From positions 1-64,000 of the forward strand of contig MU401635.1 of NCBI GenBank assembly GCA_022579005.1: a stretch of DNA of 64,000 bases. Reading direction: 5' to 3'. A model generated the notes under the pieces. The model worked only from the letters and a program-made list of their open reading frames with translations. It was not told the origin of the DNA and did no database searches. Numbering within the stretch: position 1 is the first letter of the stretch; every line of letters starts with the position of its first letter. Source of the stretch: Poronia punctata (lineage: Eukaryota; Ascomycota; Sordariomycetes; Xylariales; Xylariaceae). This document shows positions 46,035-58,044 of the stretch, in pieces. Both the position numbers and the translations under genes were made by a program.

Positions 46035-47321
46035 GGATCATAGTAGGAATGTATTTTGGTACGCCTTGGTGAGCGCGAGGGAATCGGGATATACGGAGTT
46101 CGGCGTTTAGAGGGCGGGGGTTACTCTAGGTAGGAACTTATACGGCATGCTCTCGGTACGAGATATGATACTTATAGCGGAATAAATTGTACAGGCTAGA
46201 ACTTGAGCATTCAGTATTAGGTGTTCACCTCATCTTTCCTGCTATCTTATTTATCCAAACCGCTCAGGTCGGTTGTTGCGGCGACGATACCTCTGTGGAC
46301 ACTGTATGTTCTTGCCTTGCCGTCACCATCTTTCTGTGTTGTGTGTTATAATACAGAGATGTGTATCCCATCCGGACAAGCCCAATATTCCCTTCGGTAT
46401 ACTCCCAGGCAAACCGTACCCACGTCTTTCTAACAACCGGTGATAGATCCCGACTACGTCGTTCGTTGTGAAAGTGAGCTTGAATCCGTGTTCCCCCACT
46501 CTTGTCTATTTAACCTCACCTGACAGTTTATCTACACGTAACTTGGCACCTCGATCGATAAATTGATACCGATAAATGTCATCGTTGAATCTTCGAGTTA
46601 GGGGCTAATCAAGGTAGTTCCCAATTCTTACATCCCTTCCTCACTCTGGCAGTTTTATCACTAATCCTTGAAAGTGGAAGGAAAGGCAGAGGGATCACTC
46701 ATACCTACTTTATACGTGAATGAAGCCAGTGGTTCGTTCCCAGGCTAAATACTTCCTTACCATATGCTTAGCAAAGGAAAAGAGACCTAACCCTAGAAGT
46801 TGATTTAAGAACCCAGGACGCACACTATTCTTGCCCTAGGGGAGGAAGGGACCCTGGGGGAAGGTATGACCCCAACGATGAAGAAGTCAATATTAATCCG
46901 GCATTCATCCATCCACACAGAATTATCTGGCATCAGACTCATTGCACATCGCGCCCTTGAAAGAAGTGCTTGATCATCGAGTCCCAGATCTCTCCTCTTT
47001 CACGTTTTAGTTGCCCCCCGCGTCATCCATAAGAGCGAGGGATCTCGATCGAAAAGCGATTTCTCAAAACGGACTGGCTGTAGATCTAGATACCTATTCC
47101 GCCTTCCCTACGTCTCTGATCTAGCAAACACCTTTTGGGCATGACATAGCCAAGCGCTTACCTACCTACTGTTCAACGAGACACAAGAACAGTTAAAAAT
47201 AGGGGGCATGCATACGGTACCTACTTCGTTCCACATACGACATGGGGTCCACAAAGGGCAGCGGGAAGTCGTCACTACTTGATTGCCCCTGTACTCGTAC
47301 GTCAGGGCAATCGCCGAGAGA

Positions 47322-47337
47322 GGGGGGGGGGGGGGGG
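47322..47337. repeat. Poly(G)16 run
   Basis: Sixteen uninterrupted G following GAGAGA in non-coding DNA, a second long G run like that at 38025. Confidence 0.9.
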
Positions 47338-50300
47338 TTAGAAATATATCAACGTCGACGTAAATATAGGTATCTGCTAGAATCTGGGGTAAACAAAGAT
47401 CCTATGATCGAATGACGATGCTTGCGTTTGACTGACGGTCAGTATTCTAGGTATTTTGTTTTCCATTTATGGGAGCTTTTGCACCCAAGAAGGATATACA
47501 CGTACCTAGGAACCATAGGTAGGATAGGATAGGATTTTGAAACGTGTATGTAGGTACACATGAACTGAACTATAAGATTACCTACGTGTACTTCATCAGC
47601 GTCCTAAGCCTTAGATAGCGGACTGGATTACCGCTTTCTCACTGACCTAGTAACAACCCTTTGATATACCTAAGGTTAGGTTACATTATGTTGTCTCCGA
47701 GAATAGGTACCCCTAGATTCATGTATGTATTTCTCAGGGACCTCTCCCCGGTTATGTGTCTACATGTAGATTATGTAGTTTTTGTGGCCCGAACCCGAGG
47801 ATGTACGTGCACGTTACAACCGAGTTAGGTATCTTGCCGTCGCCGAACGGGTATCAAAAAAACGACGTAATGAAGCTTTCCCGTGGGATCGGGATCGGGA
47901 TCGAGTGATGTTGTGCCTTGTCAGAGAAGATAGAATAGATAGAGCTGCAAAACAAAACAAAGCCTAGGTAGGTTAAACGATACGTAACCGTCCAACAGAC
48001 TAGGTATTATTTCGCGTCCTAAAAAGATGTGTGTATCGGGTTCGAAAAAGGGCCTGTGACGTTTTTTCCCCACGTCTTACGTGATGGGATTTAACAACAA
48101 TATGTCACAGGATTTCTGGATTGCTTCTTTTTCCTCCCATTTGAGTGTGTGTATCGTATCGTATTTCTCTCCCAGTTACGTAAATGGGCAAGCATTACCT
48201 AGGTGGCGAAATGTGTGACGGAAACGGGGTCCTGTACGGATACCGGGTCCAGGGGGGGCTGGGATGACTGCCGGATCATCGTAAATGGTTACAAAATTAT
48301 CCGACCGTTTTCTACGGGAGAGGGGGAAAGAGAGATAATCAGGTCCACAGACGACATCATTCGAATAGGGGTCTTTCTGGAGCTTACCACGTCTACATCC
48401 ATTTTGGCAATATTCTAACCATAACCTCTTCCGTGTCTGTTTATCATTGCTTGTTTTCCAATCCCCATTTCTCGTCGCAATTCTACGAGAAGAAGCCCTT
48501 TGTTACAGACATGAAATATTAAGCGTGTACTGATACATCATTCCACGTGGTAGTCGACGCCAGAAGAGAAGGTCTGGGGGGTGAGAACGAAGAGGGTGTG
48601 TTGGCCCATTAACGGAATACGACGTCATAGGATGGAGGTATGTATATTGGTCCTTGTCGGCGCACTGTTTAAGTTTGTCAAAGCACTCTAGCCTCGTCAG
48701 CCATGTGGTTATATGTAGGTAAAAGAGCCAGAATAGGGCCTACGACATCATCGCTTAGATTTAGAGAAATGGGGAGTGGATATCCGTACATAGGTTAAGA
48801 GACATTTGTCCATACCTCCCTAAATACGCAACCAATACATTAGTTGTATACTATGGCGTATGGTAATAGTAGCCGCATTCTTTACTTAGTAGAGTGCCAG
48901 GTGTCTATCCCTGTCTATATAGTAAGTAGCATAGCGAGGTTTGGCGTCTAGGGGTCCAGATTGACGTTCCGCAAGAGACCGATTAGGAGATACGCAAGTT
49001 GGGGGTCTGATATACATCACAGTTGTAGCGAGCGCACTGGATATCGGCAGATATGAGGTAGGTAGCGAGGCAGAAGAAACCCGGTGTAAATCATCAAGGT
49101 TGTATATGAGTATATTAGGTTAGGAGGTAGGTATGCCTCAAGTGCATCATACAAAACAGTTAATCGAGAGGCTGAGATAGACGGTATGACCAGTGGGTTG
49201 ATGAAACTCTACACGTACATTGTGATGTAGGTAGTCTCGAGTGGCCCTCCGGTTTCGTCATCACGTGGCGTTGCCGTCACGAGCTGCAACCAACCTCCGG
49301 CTTCCAGCACTCTCTGGGGCTCAATTAGGTATTGCAGGTACGTACCCTAGCCAACCCACTGGTCGCCCTTGGGAGCTAGGGATAGGTAGGCGATATGTAG
49401 GGTTGCTGTGTAGATCTTGTACGTCTATGATGCGTGCTGGCACCTCATAGGTTACTCGTAAATGTGCATTTTGGTGGAACATTTCCAATGCAAAAGATAA
49501 TCAATCGTCTGGCTGGTCCAACGTCTTTAGATCAGAGTCGAGACTTGAGACGCTGCTCGGGCTCGATAGGGGTAGTGATCCTACTATCTCATTTATTTTT
49601 CCTATAATCCTGTTTCGTCTGAAGCTATACCCCAACCTGAAAATGGACGACGAGGAGCATCAATCAGTAGGTAGATTAGGTTTGTTAGGTTTGTTCGAGA
49701 AGCAAACAACTGTTGACATCATGTGTACGCCCTGAGCTTTTACGAGTACTGCTTTCCATTTAGCTGTTGACAGGGGTTGTGAGCTTGGGCCACGTTCCTG
49801 CGCATGTCATATTTTAAGTTGAGAAATCTTAGATCTACCATATATCTTGGCAGTAACATCCCTATCTACCTCGTGGATCCTTTTGTCAATAAGGTTATAT
49901 GCAAAGTACTCTACTGACGATACTTTCTCTTACGCGTACACGGGATATTGAAGAAGGCTTTTCCCCGGATAAAACCTTCTTTAGTATTTCCTATCCAAGT
50001 GGATAACATACCTACAAGTAAGTATCTTTGGGTTCCTGGAGTCCCTAATCCCTACTGGTAACACTGCTGGAATGAGTTCGCCTCACGAGTGCGTCCGGCA
50101 CTTTTATTTACCGATTGCCATTTACGTACTCTGTCACACAATGTAAACGCTCCTTCCAATGCAGTGCCAGTCTACGTGTAGTATCCTTCTGATTATGGGG
50201 ATTATGGGACCCTTCCCTTCCCACGGGTCAAGTGAAGGTCTATGTAGAACTCCATCTCTATACAGGCTCGTATCTCTGATAATCCCTTCTAGAATCTCGA

Positions 50301-51883
50301 GTACACAGTAGATAAGGTAGTAGGTTACCTACCTAGTAAGTCAATCTAGTGACGCTTTCATTCTTAAAATACGAAATTGTCTTCGACAGATATGCCTCCA
50401 TGTCATTGCTAACAAAATCGTGGATGTTTGGTGATGCAATAAACATGAACGAGGGCACCTAACCTAGCGCCAACATGACATGGATATTTTCGATATTTTC
50501 GGATTGTATTACCTCACTTGCCGGGAAGGGTGGACGGATAATTTAAAGAGACGCATACGCTTGCATAATACGTAGCACAAGAGATGCGACTCCCGGGATT
50601 GGCAGCAGCCACATCCATATACACAGGTGGGCGACGAATGAGATAATACCTAGCAGTTGACGCAACTGGTTTGCTCTGACCTACTCGTAGACTATTACAT
50701 CCCGCAGCATCAATCCGACACGAGACATATTGGCAAATATCTTCGATGAATATTTGATAATACAGTTTGCACATATCCATTTGCGACTCGGCTCGCCGTG
50801 GGTGACTGCACGTATCTAACTAGAGGTGTGCCGCGACTGCATTTGATTCGAGACAGAATGTAATTGCGGCTCGAATTATGTGACGTCATTGGCTCATCAA
50901 GGCCTTTCTATGTGTATGTGTGTAGTGCCTAGTTAGACAGTAGTCTTGCTCCCTCATTCCATATTGCAATTACCGTATCAACACCAGAAATCCGATAGAA
51001 GGGATCGGATACCCAAGTTCACGGTCGGAGTCTAGAAGCCGAGAAATGTAGTCATCTCAATGACAGTACCTGCCTAGTCCGTGGCTGTCCGTGGACCAAG
51101 CTATCGACAATCAAATCAAGAGCCGCGTATGGCAGATACAGATTTCGCGCATCAAGATTTTGGTCTAATAATAATTCCACTATCGTAATAGTCACGGTCG
51201 CGGTGGGAGTCATCTTTGGTTGAAGTGGTTGAACATGTGGCAGTCGAGGTGTTGGCTCACTTCAAGGCTGACAAGACACCTACGGCCAATTGGGATGACA
51301 TAATGCGATGACTTCAATTGTCTCGCAAGATCTGCAGGGTCCTACCGTTTCCGGCTGGGCACAGCATTTGGGAAATGATTATAGACCCGCACAAAGTCGT
51401 CATCCGGATAATGTCATTGGTGACAAATGCACCCACCGCCCCAAATCGATGTGTTAAAAAAAAGGGGTCTGGGCAGAATCTGGCCAGGCCATCCCCGCTA
51501 GCGGGCCACACCAACAGGGATACCGGTTTAAAGACGTATCGTCATTCTCTGATCAGCTCAACACCTAGGGGGTACGCAAAACAGTTTGTGGCAAAGTTTG
51601 AAAGTCTGGTCGATCAGTTTACCCCATTGGCCCTCTTGACCACCCTTTACGCCATCATCGGCGGTCTCACAAACCGAAAGGGAACTGCTCAGCGACGATC
51701 AAGGGAGGGAGACAAAAAACCCCTGCCAAAACCAACCTGCATACAGTATGCCTAGGCGGCTTTGGAGAGGGAGCACTGTAATGACAGAGAGTTGCGTCTG
51801 AGCAACCAAGAGGTAAGGTAGGCACTGAAGGTTGCAACCATTATGGAAGCCTTGAATGACCTATGCAGTTCTCATCCCTGGTA

Positions 51884-51890
51884 CATAAAA
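51884..51890 (+). promoter_or_regulatory. TATA-like element of the 52161 gene
   Basis: CATAAAA about 275 bases upstream of the ATG. It is followed by a pyrimidine- and CA-rich stretch that looks like a transcription start and a long A/C-rich leader. Confidence 0.35.
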
Positions 51891-52002
51891 GCCAAATTCC
51901 CGGCATGAATACACCCCTCTCGTTTTGCATCTCATCACAATAAACAAGTCACATTCAAAGCATCGCACTCTTAGAGCAGATACCAGATCTCATTATCAAC
52001 CA

Positions 52003-52038
52003 CCATCATCATCAACATCAACATCAACATCAACATCA
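52003..52038. repeat. (ATCAAC)n repeat in the probable leader
   Basis: CAT triplets followed by about five ATCAAC units, depleted of G, ending about 120 bases before the start codon at 52161. Confidence 0.9.
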
Positions 52039-52160
52039 CTACTTACAAGCTATCACTTCCTCTCTACTACCGGCTGAAGCTTGATAATACAAACATTGCT
52101 GCTACCCCGAGAACTAAAACACGAAACACCCACTAAACTCCCATTCTCATTATTACCAGA

Positions 52161-52412
52161 ATGTCTCCCCAAGATACATACACTATTTCCATGCCATCCA
52201 ATATGTCGCCGCCCAACGACCTCACAAGCTACTCGCGGTCCATGCACTTGCACACAAAGAGACAGATGGAAGCCGCCAACATGTCGCCAAGACGTGGAAG
52301 CCGTAGCTCAAGACAGAGCTCGCCCGTCTCTGCCATGCCCAACGGCGCCTCGACAACGGGACCTTCGGGACCGGCTAGGACCTCAAGCCGGCCCCATGAA
52401 TATCATGATTAA
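52161..52412 (+). CDS. Small Ser/Pro/Met-rich protein, unknown function
   Basis: 83-residue protein with a good start context (ACCAGAATG). It opens MSPQDTYTISMPSNMSPPND and contains SYSRSMHLHTKRQM, then a Ser/Arg/Gly/Pro-rich disordered tail with repeated MSP-type motifs (2-3, 15-17, 41-43) ending HEYHD. There is no signal peptide, membrane helix or cysteine. The TATA-like element, G-poor leader with ATCAAC repeats and strong start context are what highly expressed or stress-induced fungal transcripts look like, so I regard it as real although short. It resembles small conserved ascomycete proteins without known role; I cannot name one. Convergent with YJU2. Confidence 0.62.
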   Translation: MSPQDTYTISMPSNMSPPNDLTSYSRSMHLHTKRQMEAANMSPRRGSRSSRQSSPVSAMPNGASTTGPSGPARTSSRPHEYHD

Positions 52413-53359
52413 ATAATTTTTACCTTATTTAAAGAACCTTCACACCACCACTACGAAACCGGCCGGAAATTCCCGGGTCGGTCCTTTCACCACCTCCAAA
52501 CCACAAAACACGAACCTCAATTTCGCGCACACGGATAGAATTGGGTTTGCTTTGCAGCAAGGCGTCTTATTTGGCACAGCATACGGACTACTTTTTAGTC
52601 ATTTACATCGTTTTTCAGTTTTTTTCGCGAATGTGCATTATTAGCAACAATCTCCAATGACCACTTTATCGGACTTGTCAACGGGGAATCATGGGCTGGA
52701 GTTTGGAAAGCCTCAGCATCGTTTTTGTTTTTGCATCATCATTTCTTCTAGGGAATGGAATGTCGGTTTAATCATCGCTTGCTTAAAGGGATACAAAAAA
52801 TGCAGGGTCAGTGGTTGGGGGGAAATGAACGGGTTGGGTTATGGCATGGCATTTATTTCTCTGTCTCTCTCTCTCTCTCTCCCCCTCCCCCCATCTATCG
52901 TCGCTGTGTTCTACTAGGGCAAGCGCTTGTACAATTATACCTTGGCTCAAAAGATTATTGGGTCGGGGTACATGAGAATATGAATTAAATGGCAAATGAA
53001 TTATCGCATCTTATTTCTACTCTGCTCTTGTTCCTGTCGGTGATTATTTTGCTTGTGTTGTTGATCGTGCTGTATAATGCTTGATTCCGTGATCTGACCC
53101 ACAATCTGAAACATCTCGTGACTTGTGGTAGGTTTCCGGTTAATCTAAGTACTCCATCTTTTCGTCGTAGGTGTAGTGGCACTACATAATGTAAATCAAA
53201 TACTGGGCGAACAGAGGATATATATCCCATTAACGGGTTTCTTGTGCTTGAAACATCAGCTGCCCGGGTAACGCCTAACCTAGCCCATCCATCCGCTATG
53301 CCGAACTACAAAATCAAACATATTTTCCTCGCCGAACTTGACCCTTAAACTACCAACCA
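52413..53359. other. Convergent intergenic region
   Basis: 3' flanks of the small protein gene and of YJU2. It includes a CT-rich tract (52857-52893). No gene supported. Confidence 0.5.
52857..52893. repeat. (CT)n / C-rich tract
   Basis: About ten CT units followed by two C runs, a pure pyrimidine stretch on the plus strand. Confidence 0.85.
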
Positions 53360-54760
53360 TCAAACCAATGATGGCTTCTTCTTGATGCCCAACAACGCCG
53401 CATGATCCTTTTTCTTTTTAACGACGCGCTTAAACGACGATGGGGCCATATCCCCTCCAGCAGGCGATGTCTTCACGATCGCAGTCGCAGTCGCAGTCGC
53501 AGTCTCCACCTTTGGTGTTGTTGTTTCCACCGGCAGCGCGACGACACCAGGACCCTCATCTTCTTCATCAATAGTCTCGGTATCGATAATCATCTCATCC
53601 AACTGTCTCGCAGCACGAAACGCCCTCCTCGCCGCCTCGGCATCCTCTCTCTCCTGACGCTCTGCATCCGTGTCAGCGGGGGCAGCGACGCCGAACTCGA
53701 CATCGTCCCTATCGGCAGCGCGCTCGACGCGGGCGTTACGCGTGCGGATCTCGTCCAGGGCATCGGCGACCGCCATCTCGCGCTTCGCGTCGACTGTCTT
53801 GGTTTCGAGCTCGGCCATGGCGTCGCGTTCCTCTTCCTCCCTTTCTAGTCTGTCGAGGCGCTCCTCGTCTGTTTCCTCGCGTCCCACGCGCCATGGTTCG
53901 GTGTTGCGCTTCGCGCCCCGCTCACATGCGTAGTCGTTGTTCTTGGGATCTGTTTTGAAACAGATCTCGCCGGAACATCTCGTACACTTTTTGGGGGGGT
54001 AGGTTAGTTACATTTTCTTTACAGAGCAGGAATTTGTACGTGAAGATGACGACTTTTAGCAATTTATGACTTGCATAGTCTGACTTAATAGGATAAGATC
54101 TTCCACTGACCTTGATGTAAAAGCGGAAAATCTGGATTCCCAGGTAATTCTCATCGGGAGGGGTTTCTTTCCGGGCACTTTTCAAGAAATGTTAGTAATT
54201 GATCCCTCCTCACACGTATCCAAAAGTGGGGATGGGATGAGCATACTTGAATTTGCGTCCTCTGTAAATGTATTCACCGCATTTTAGACATTTCATAGAA
54301 CTAGAGCGATGTCAGCAGACGGACAGTCTGAAAACCTAACAAGGAACGTATAAGGTGACCTACAATGGTGCCATCAAACGGACAGTCTGAACTTTTGGGC
54401 CAGAGTTCTTCGGCTTGCGAACACTTTAATACCCAAAAATATTAGCCATGACACTGAATAAGGGATAAGGGAAAATATTTATTACTTACCGTTGAATTGC
54501 ACTCGGATCGACTACACGAACGAGCAAAAGTCAGTAACCTCGTTCTAAGCAGGTGCTCAATAGCATCCAAATCCACCTAGAGCCGCATAGTGGTTCGGAC
54601 AGGATGTTTTATTTTTGGTCTTCTATTACCACAAAAAACGCAAAGAGTCAGAATGACTTACAATCCGGGGGGTAGTATTTCGTCCTGCGATACGGGTTAG
54701 CTGATACAACATATATAGGTGGATGCGGGAGAAGGCATACAAGACTTTGCGCTCAGACAT
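53360..54760 (-). CDS. yju2: Spliceosomal factor YJU2/CWC16 (Cwf16, CCDC94)
   Basis: 290-residue nuclear splicing factor; yeast Yju2 joins after Prp2 and promotes the first transesterification. Seven exons, complement of 53360-53986, 54111-54177, 54247-54300, 54364-54423, 54490-54511, 54662-54684 and 54741-54760; the first three coding exons are 20, 23 and 22 nt. All joins keep frame and rebuild the family start MSERKVLTKYYPPDFDPSAI and the core MKCLKCGEYIYRGRKFNARKE. Zinc ligands are Cys46, Cys49, Cys83 and Cys86. Residues after about 115 form a charged coiled coil (EETDEERLDRLEREEEERD) and an acidic tail with a Thr-Ala repeat encoded by GCAGTC units, ending in a basic patch. Length fits the family. 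Six introns all lie in the 5' half. Confidence 0.93.
53479..53505 (-). repeat. Hexanucleotide repeat inside YJU2 exon 7
   Basis: Four GCAGTC units (plus strand) encode alternating Thr-Ala in the disordered tail of YJU2. The six-base unit keeps frame whatever the copy number. Confidence 0.85.
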
Positions 54761-55348
54761 GGCGGGTTAAATTCGTATTGAACGCGCTATGGGTCCACCA
54801 AATGAATGTCGATATACCGGTCGTGTGAGAAATATACGATCTTATTTCTTGGTGTCGACTGTATATAAGTCAGTGATTGTTTGAAGTTGAGGCACGATAA
54901 ACAGCAGCAAGCTCCGTTATGTGAGACTCGGCAGATGGATGAACATTATGTGGCGTTGAGGCTGAATGTCAACTGGCAAAATGGGGCGCAGAGTCGTCAC
55001 GTGCAACTTGGATCTCGCCAGATCCTTTAGAAGCTTTGCCCCACTGCGGCTCTGGGGTTAGCGCGTTTTTGGAGGCCACTTTAATTACTACTTGGTACAA
55101 GTGACATTTATCTCTCTGTCCTCTGGTAAGTCAAAGGTACTCGAACCTTAGCATACATGTATGTACCTTACTGAGTATGATTTTGGAATACTGACATGGC
55201 GATAGACACTGAATACAGAATATCCTCAAGGGATATGATATTATATATCATCATAATCGGAAATAGTTGCTTTTTGTTACAGGATTCTGTTTGTCTAGTT
55301 TAATACTTGGGACAGCTAGAAGATACTCCTAAGTGCGCTAACTCGAGG
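54761..55348. other. Intergenic region YJU2 / GCP5
   Basis: About 590 bases between tandem minus-strand genes: YJU2 promoter and GCP5 3' flank. No other feature seen. Confidence 0.5.
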
Positions 55349-58044
55349 TTACGACGCTACTTCCAGCATCTCAGCAAGGATATCCCATTTGCTTGCAGCT
55401 TGGCTACCGCTGGCTCTAGCCACGCCTCTTAGACCACCACATATGAATTTCAAATGTCTATCGAAGTCGGCTTGGGCCTTGCCCAGTGCCTGACGAAAAT
55501 CCATTTCCGTGTCCTGCATCATTGCCGTCCAGCCTTGCTCAAGCAGGAATGACTCATCCTCGCGCTCACTAGCCTGGACGTACCTTCTGTTTGATGGCAT
55601 GGCCGACCGGCGAGAAGATCCATGATTTTCTTCTTCCGCCTTCCCAAATTCCCTTTGATGAACATCTTGGATTGTGATAGCCAAGTCAAATATATCTAGA
55701 ATGGCTTGACGGATCGGCTCAAGCTTCGCTCCAAGGCATGACTCGTCGATCATTCTTTTAGTGAACATGGCATGCGCTGTAATCATCTGATCTATATCTT
55801 CAGCCTGCCGTATCTCTTCCTGGAGACTAGCCACTAGGGGACCAAGTACAAGGGTGCCAAGGTAAGATTGAAACGTGTTGCAAAACCATAATAGCTTCGA
55901 CCGAAGTCCGTAGAAGATGGCCCGATCGGCCGTTATATCGTCCAAGACATCGGATATGAGGCGGTGCTTGATCAGGGTTTTACTGGCTCGTCGTAGTTGG
56001 AGGAGAAATGTAAAGACTAGCTGATAGTGTTCTAAACTGTCATCGGATAACACGACCCGGGATAGCCACGGTAACTGATATGATATGACAATGCCTGGCA
56101 AGCCGTCGCGGACAGTCCTCCGAACATCATTGACATCGGGTAAAGACATATGTCGCGATAAGCTGACGTTGAGACGGTGCGGTTCAACAAGACCGTCGAA
56201 AGCCTCGCGAGCAATCTCTGTCAAATTGAATCGATCGTGCCAGGACGCATTGAGGATATCGATATTGTTGAAGACGGCATCACTAAACCGGTCGGATCTG
56301 GAACCGTCGCACATCAAGAAAAGGTGCTGTAGTACGTCTAAATCGGTAGAGAAGTTGGAGTTATGAAATAGCTCTTGCTTTAACGTCGCGGAAATCGCAT
56401 GGTGCTTGCTCTGCATCCACTGATCAAACACATCCCTAAATGTCTCAGAGAAGGGCGCAAAATCGGCAGTGTCGTCGAAGTTCACCCGCGTTGCAGACTC
56501 TGATTGGTTCTGGTTTGTAGCCCAGTATTTGCCGAGCAGCTTGAGGACCACAATACTCTTACCAGTTGTGAATATCTTGGCCGCAGCTGGTTGGAGGAAA
56601 CGCGGGGCGAATAATTCGCCTTCTGGACCCCTTCTGAGCTGAAACTGATCTGCCCAAATTTGGGATAAGCGGACTTTGGCTGGTGAGCTCGATATGAACA
56701 TGGTTTCGTCGTTGGCGGCCAGTTCACCGTGGTCCATCCAGCGCCGAATGGGACGCAGATATACCTCGAAACATTCGAAGAAAAGTTCACCGACAAAGCG
56801 GTAGGCCTCATCATCGCCCTCGGACTGAAATACATGAGCTGCGTCGTACAGAAGCTCTAGATGGTGAAACGGCGAAGGATTTTCCACCCGATTAAGCTGC
56901 GCTACAATGCCTGCAAGGCACTTCAAAGGGTGGATATGAGGCTCGAGATCATCAAACAGCTTTAAGACACTAGCAATAGTATCTTGATCGTTGCTGGTAA
57001 ATCGAGCTTGTACACCGGCGAGCACTCCATCGAACAACCTCAGTCGTTTTTCTATAGCGTCTTGGAATCTTTGCAGGAGAGCGACCTGCTGTTTCCGCTC
57101 AACGTATTCGCGTAGAACAGCCAACAGCTGACCAGCTTCGCTTGCGTCCAGCAGGATCGACCTAAGCATTTGCCATGAAACTTGTGTTAGCTGAACGCCA
57201 TATGAGGGCTTGCCTCGGCCATCAAACAAGTTGTTCGCAAGGCCACCCAACATAAACAAGATCTCCCGAATCAATTGGATTTCTGTGATAGTGACTTTCT
57301 GAGATGGCGGAACTGAGCTTTGGACAGGTGACTCGGCCCGCCGCCAGGACTGGCTGTTGCGGATGTCTTCGAGGTCTGAACAGTATTCGTCTACCTCTTC
57401 TTTGTAATCGGTAGGACGTTTCCGGTATCGAGCTTCGACACTGGATGGCGAGGTATCCTCTGACTGCGAAGATGCATCGGAAACCTGGTCAATATAGCCC
57501 TCGTCGGAGCTGTAACCGCCAAACTCGACATTTCTCCAGAGATCTCGATCTTGGTCCCAGTGGTCTTCCTTGGCTATATCCTTCCATTTCAGCTCTGGCT
57601 CAAGATCCTCTTCGGGCTCATTCAGCAGGTCAAGATCGCCAAGGTGAGATTTTTGAACCGGCTGATCTGCTAGCTGCAGCAATAGATGAAGGATTTCGGG
57701 CGTCCATTTGTTTGAACACTGCGCTAGGGCATCTAGACGGACCCTCAAAGCATTTGCTAACCCCTCGCGATTGAGAACGCGGAAGCGCTCTTCATAACCA
57801 TCAAGAGCATTATAGACCTCGAAATGGTTCGTGCCAAGGAAATTATGTTGGCGAAGCTTCCTAAGGCTTGATTCCCTCAGCACCTCCAAGCGATTGGGAT
57901 CGGTCTGGCATGAAAGATGTGTTTAGCTGACCATCTCACATCCTGGTTGAGATGGTGTGGAGACGCGCCTACCTGGATAGTGGAAGATGCGACAACTTCA
58001 ATTAATTCGTCCGTCAAGCTACCAAGCCTAGCAGCAAAAGCCAT
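55349..58044 (-). CDS. Gamma-tubulin complex component, GCP5-like (Spc97/Spc98 family)
   Basis: 875-residue protein, complement of 55349-57904 joined to 57973-58044. The 68-nt intron (GTAGGC...CCAG) is phase 0 and the first exon gives MAFAARLGSLTDELIEVVASSTIQ. The body has two GRIP regions of the Spc97/Spc98 family, GRIP1 about 230-560 and the gamma-tubulin-binding GRIP2 about 560-875, including VNDVRRTVRDGLPG and LGLRSKLLWFCNTF-like helices (here YGLRSKLLWFCNTFQSYL). The N-terminal ELKWKDIAKEDHWD...LWRNVEFGGYSSDE segment (about 125-160) resembles the linker of GCP5 rather than GCP2 or GCP3, so I favour GCP5 (GcpE in Aspergillus, Mod21 in fission yeast). Such accessory subunits stabilise gamma-tubulin complexes at spindle pole bodies and septa. 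The paralogue call is moderate; the family call is firm. Confidence 0.87.

Larger units (their letters stand above)
46035..52160. other. 6.1-kb gene desert
   Basis: The longest unannotated stretch outside the AT block. I find no convincing gene on either strand; frames reach 145 codons (51318-51755) but start with TTG and have no features. Contents: a G16 run (47322-47337), GGATAG and GGATCG repeats (47518-47534, 47886-47907), ACCT/AGGT tracts and five TACTCGTA words (47292, 49453, 49741, 50682 and flanking variants). The last 300 bases are the promoter and leader of the 52161 gene. Confidence 0.5.

Noticed and set aside
51318..51755. 145-codon plus-strand frame in the gene desert
   Set aside because: Starts with TTG, includes an A-run and has no domain. 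No promoter or splice context stands out.
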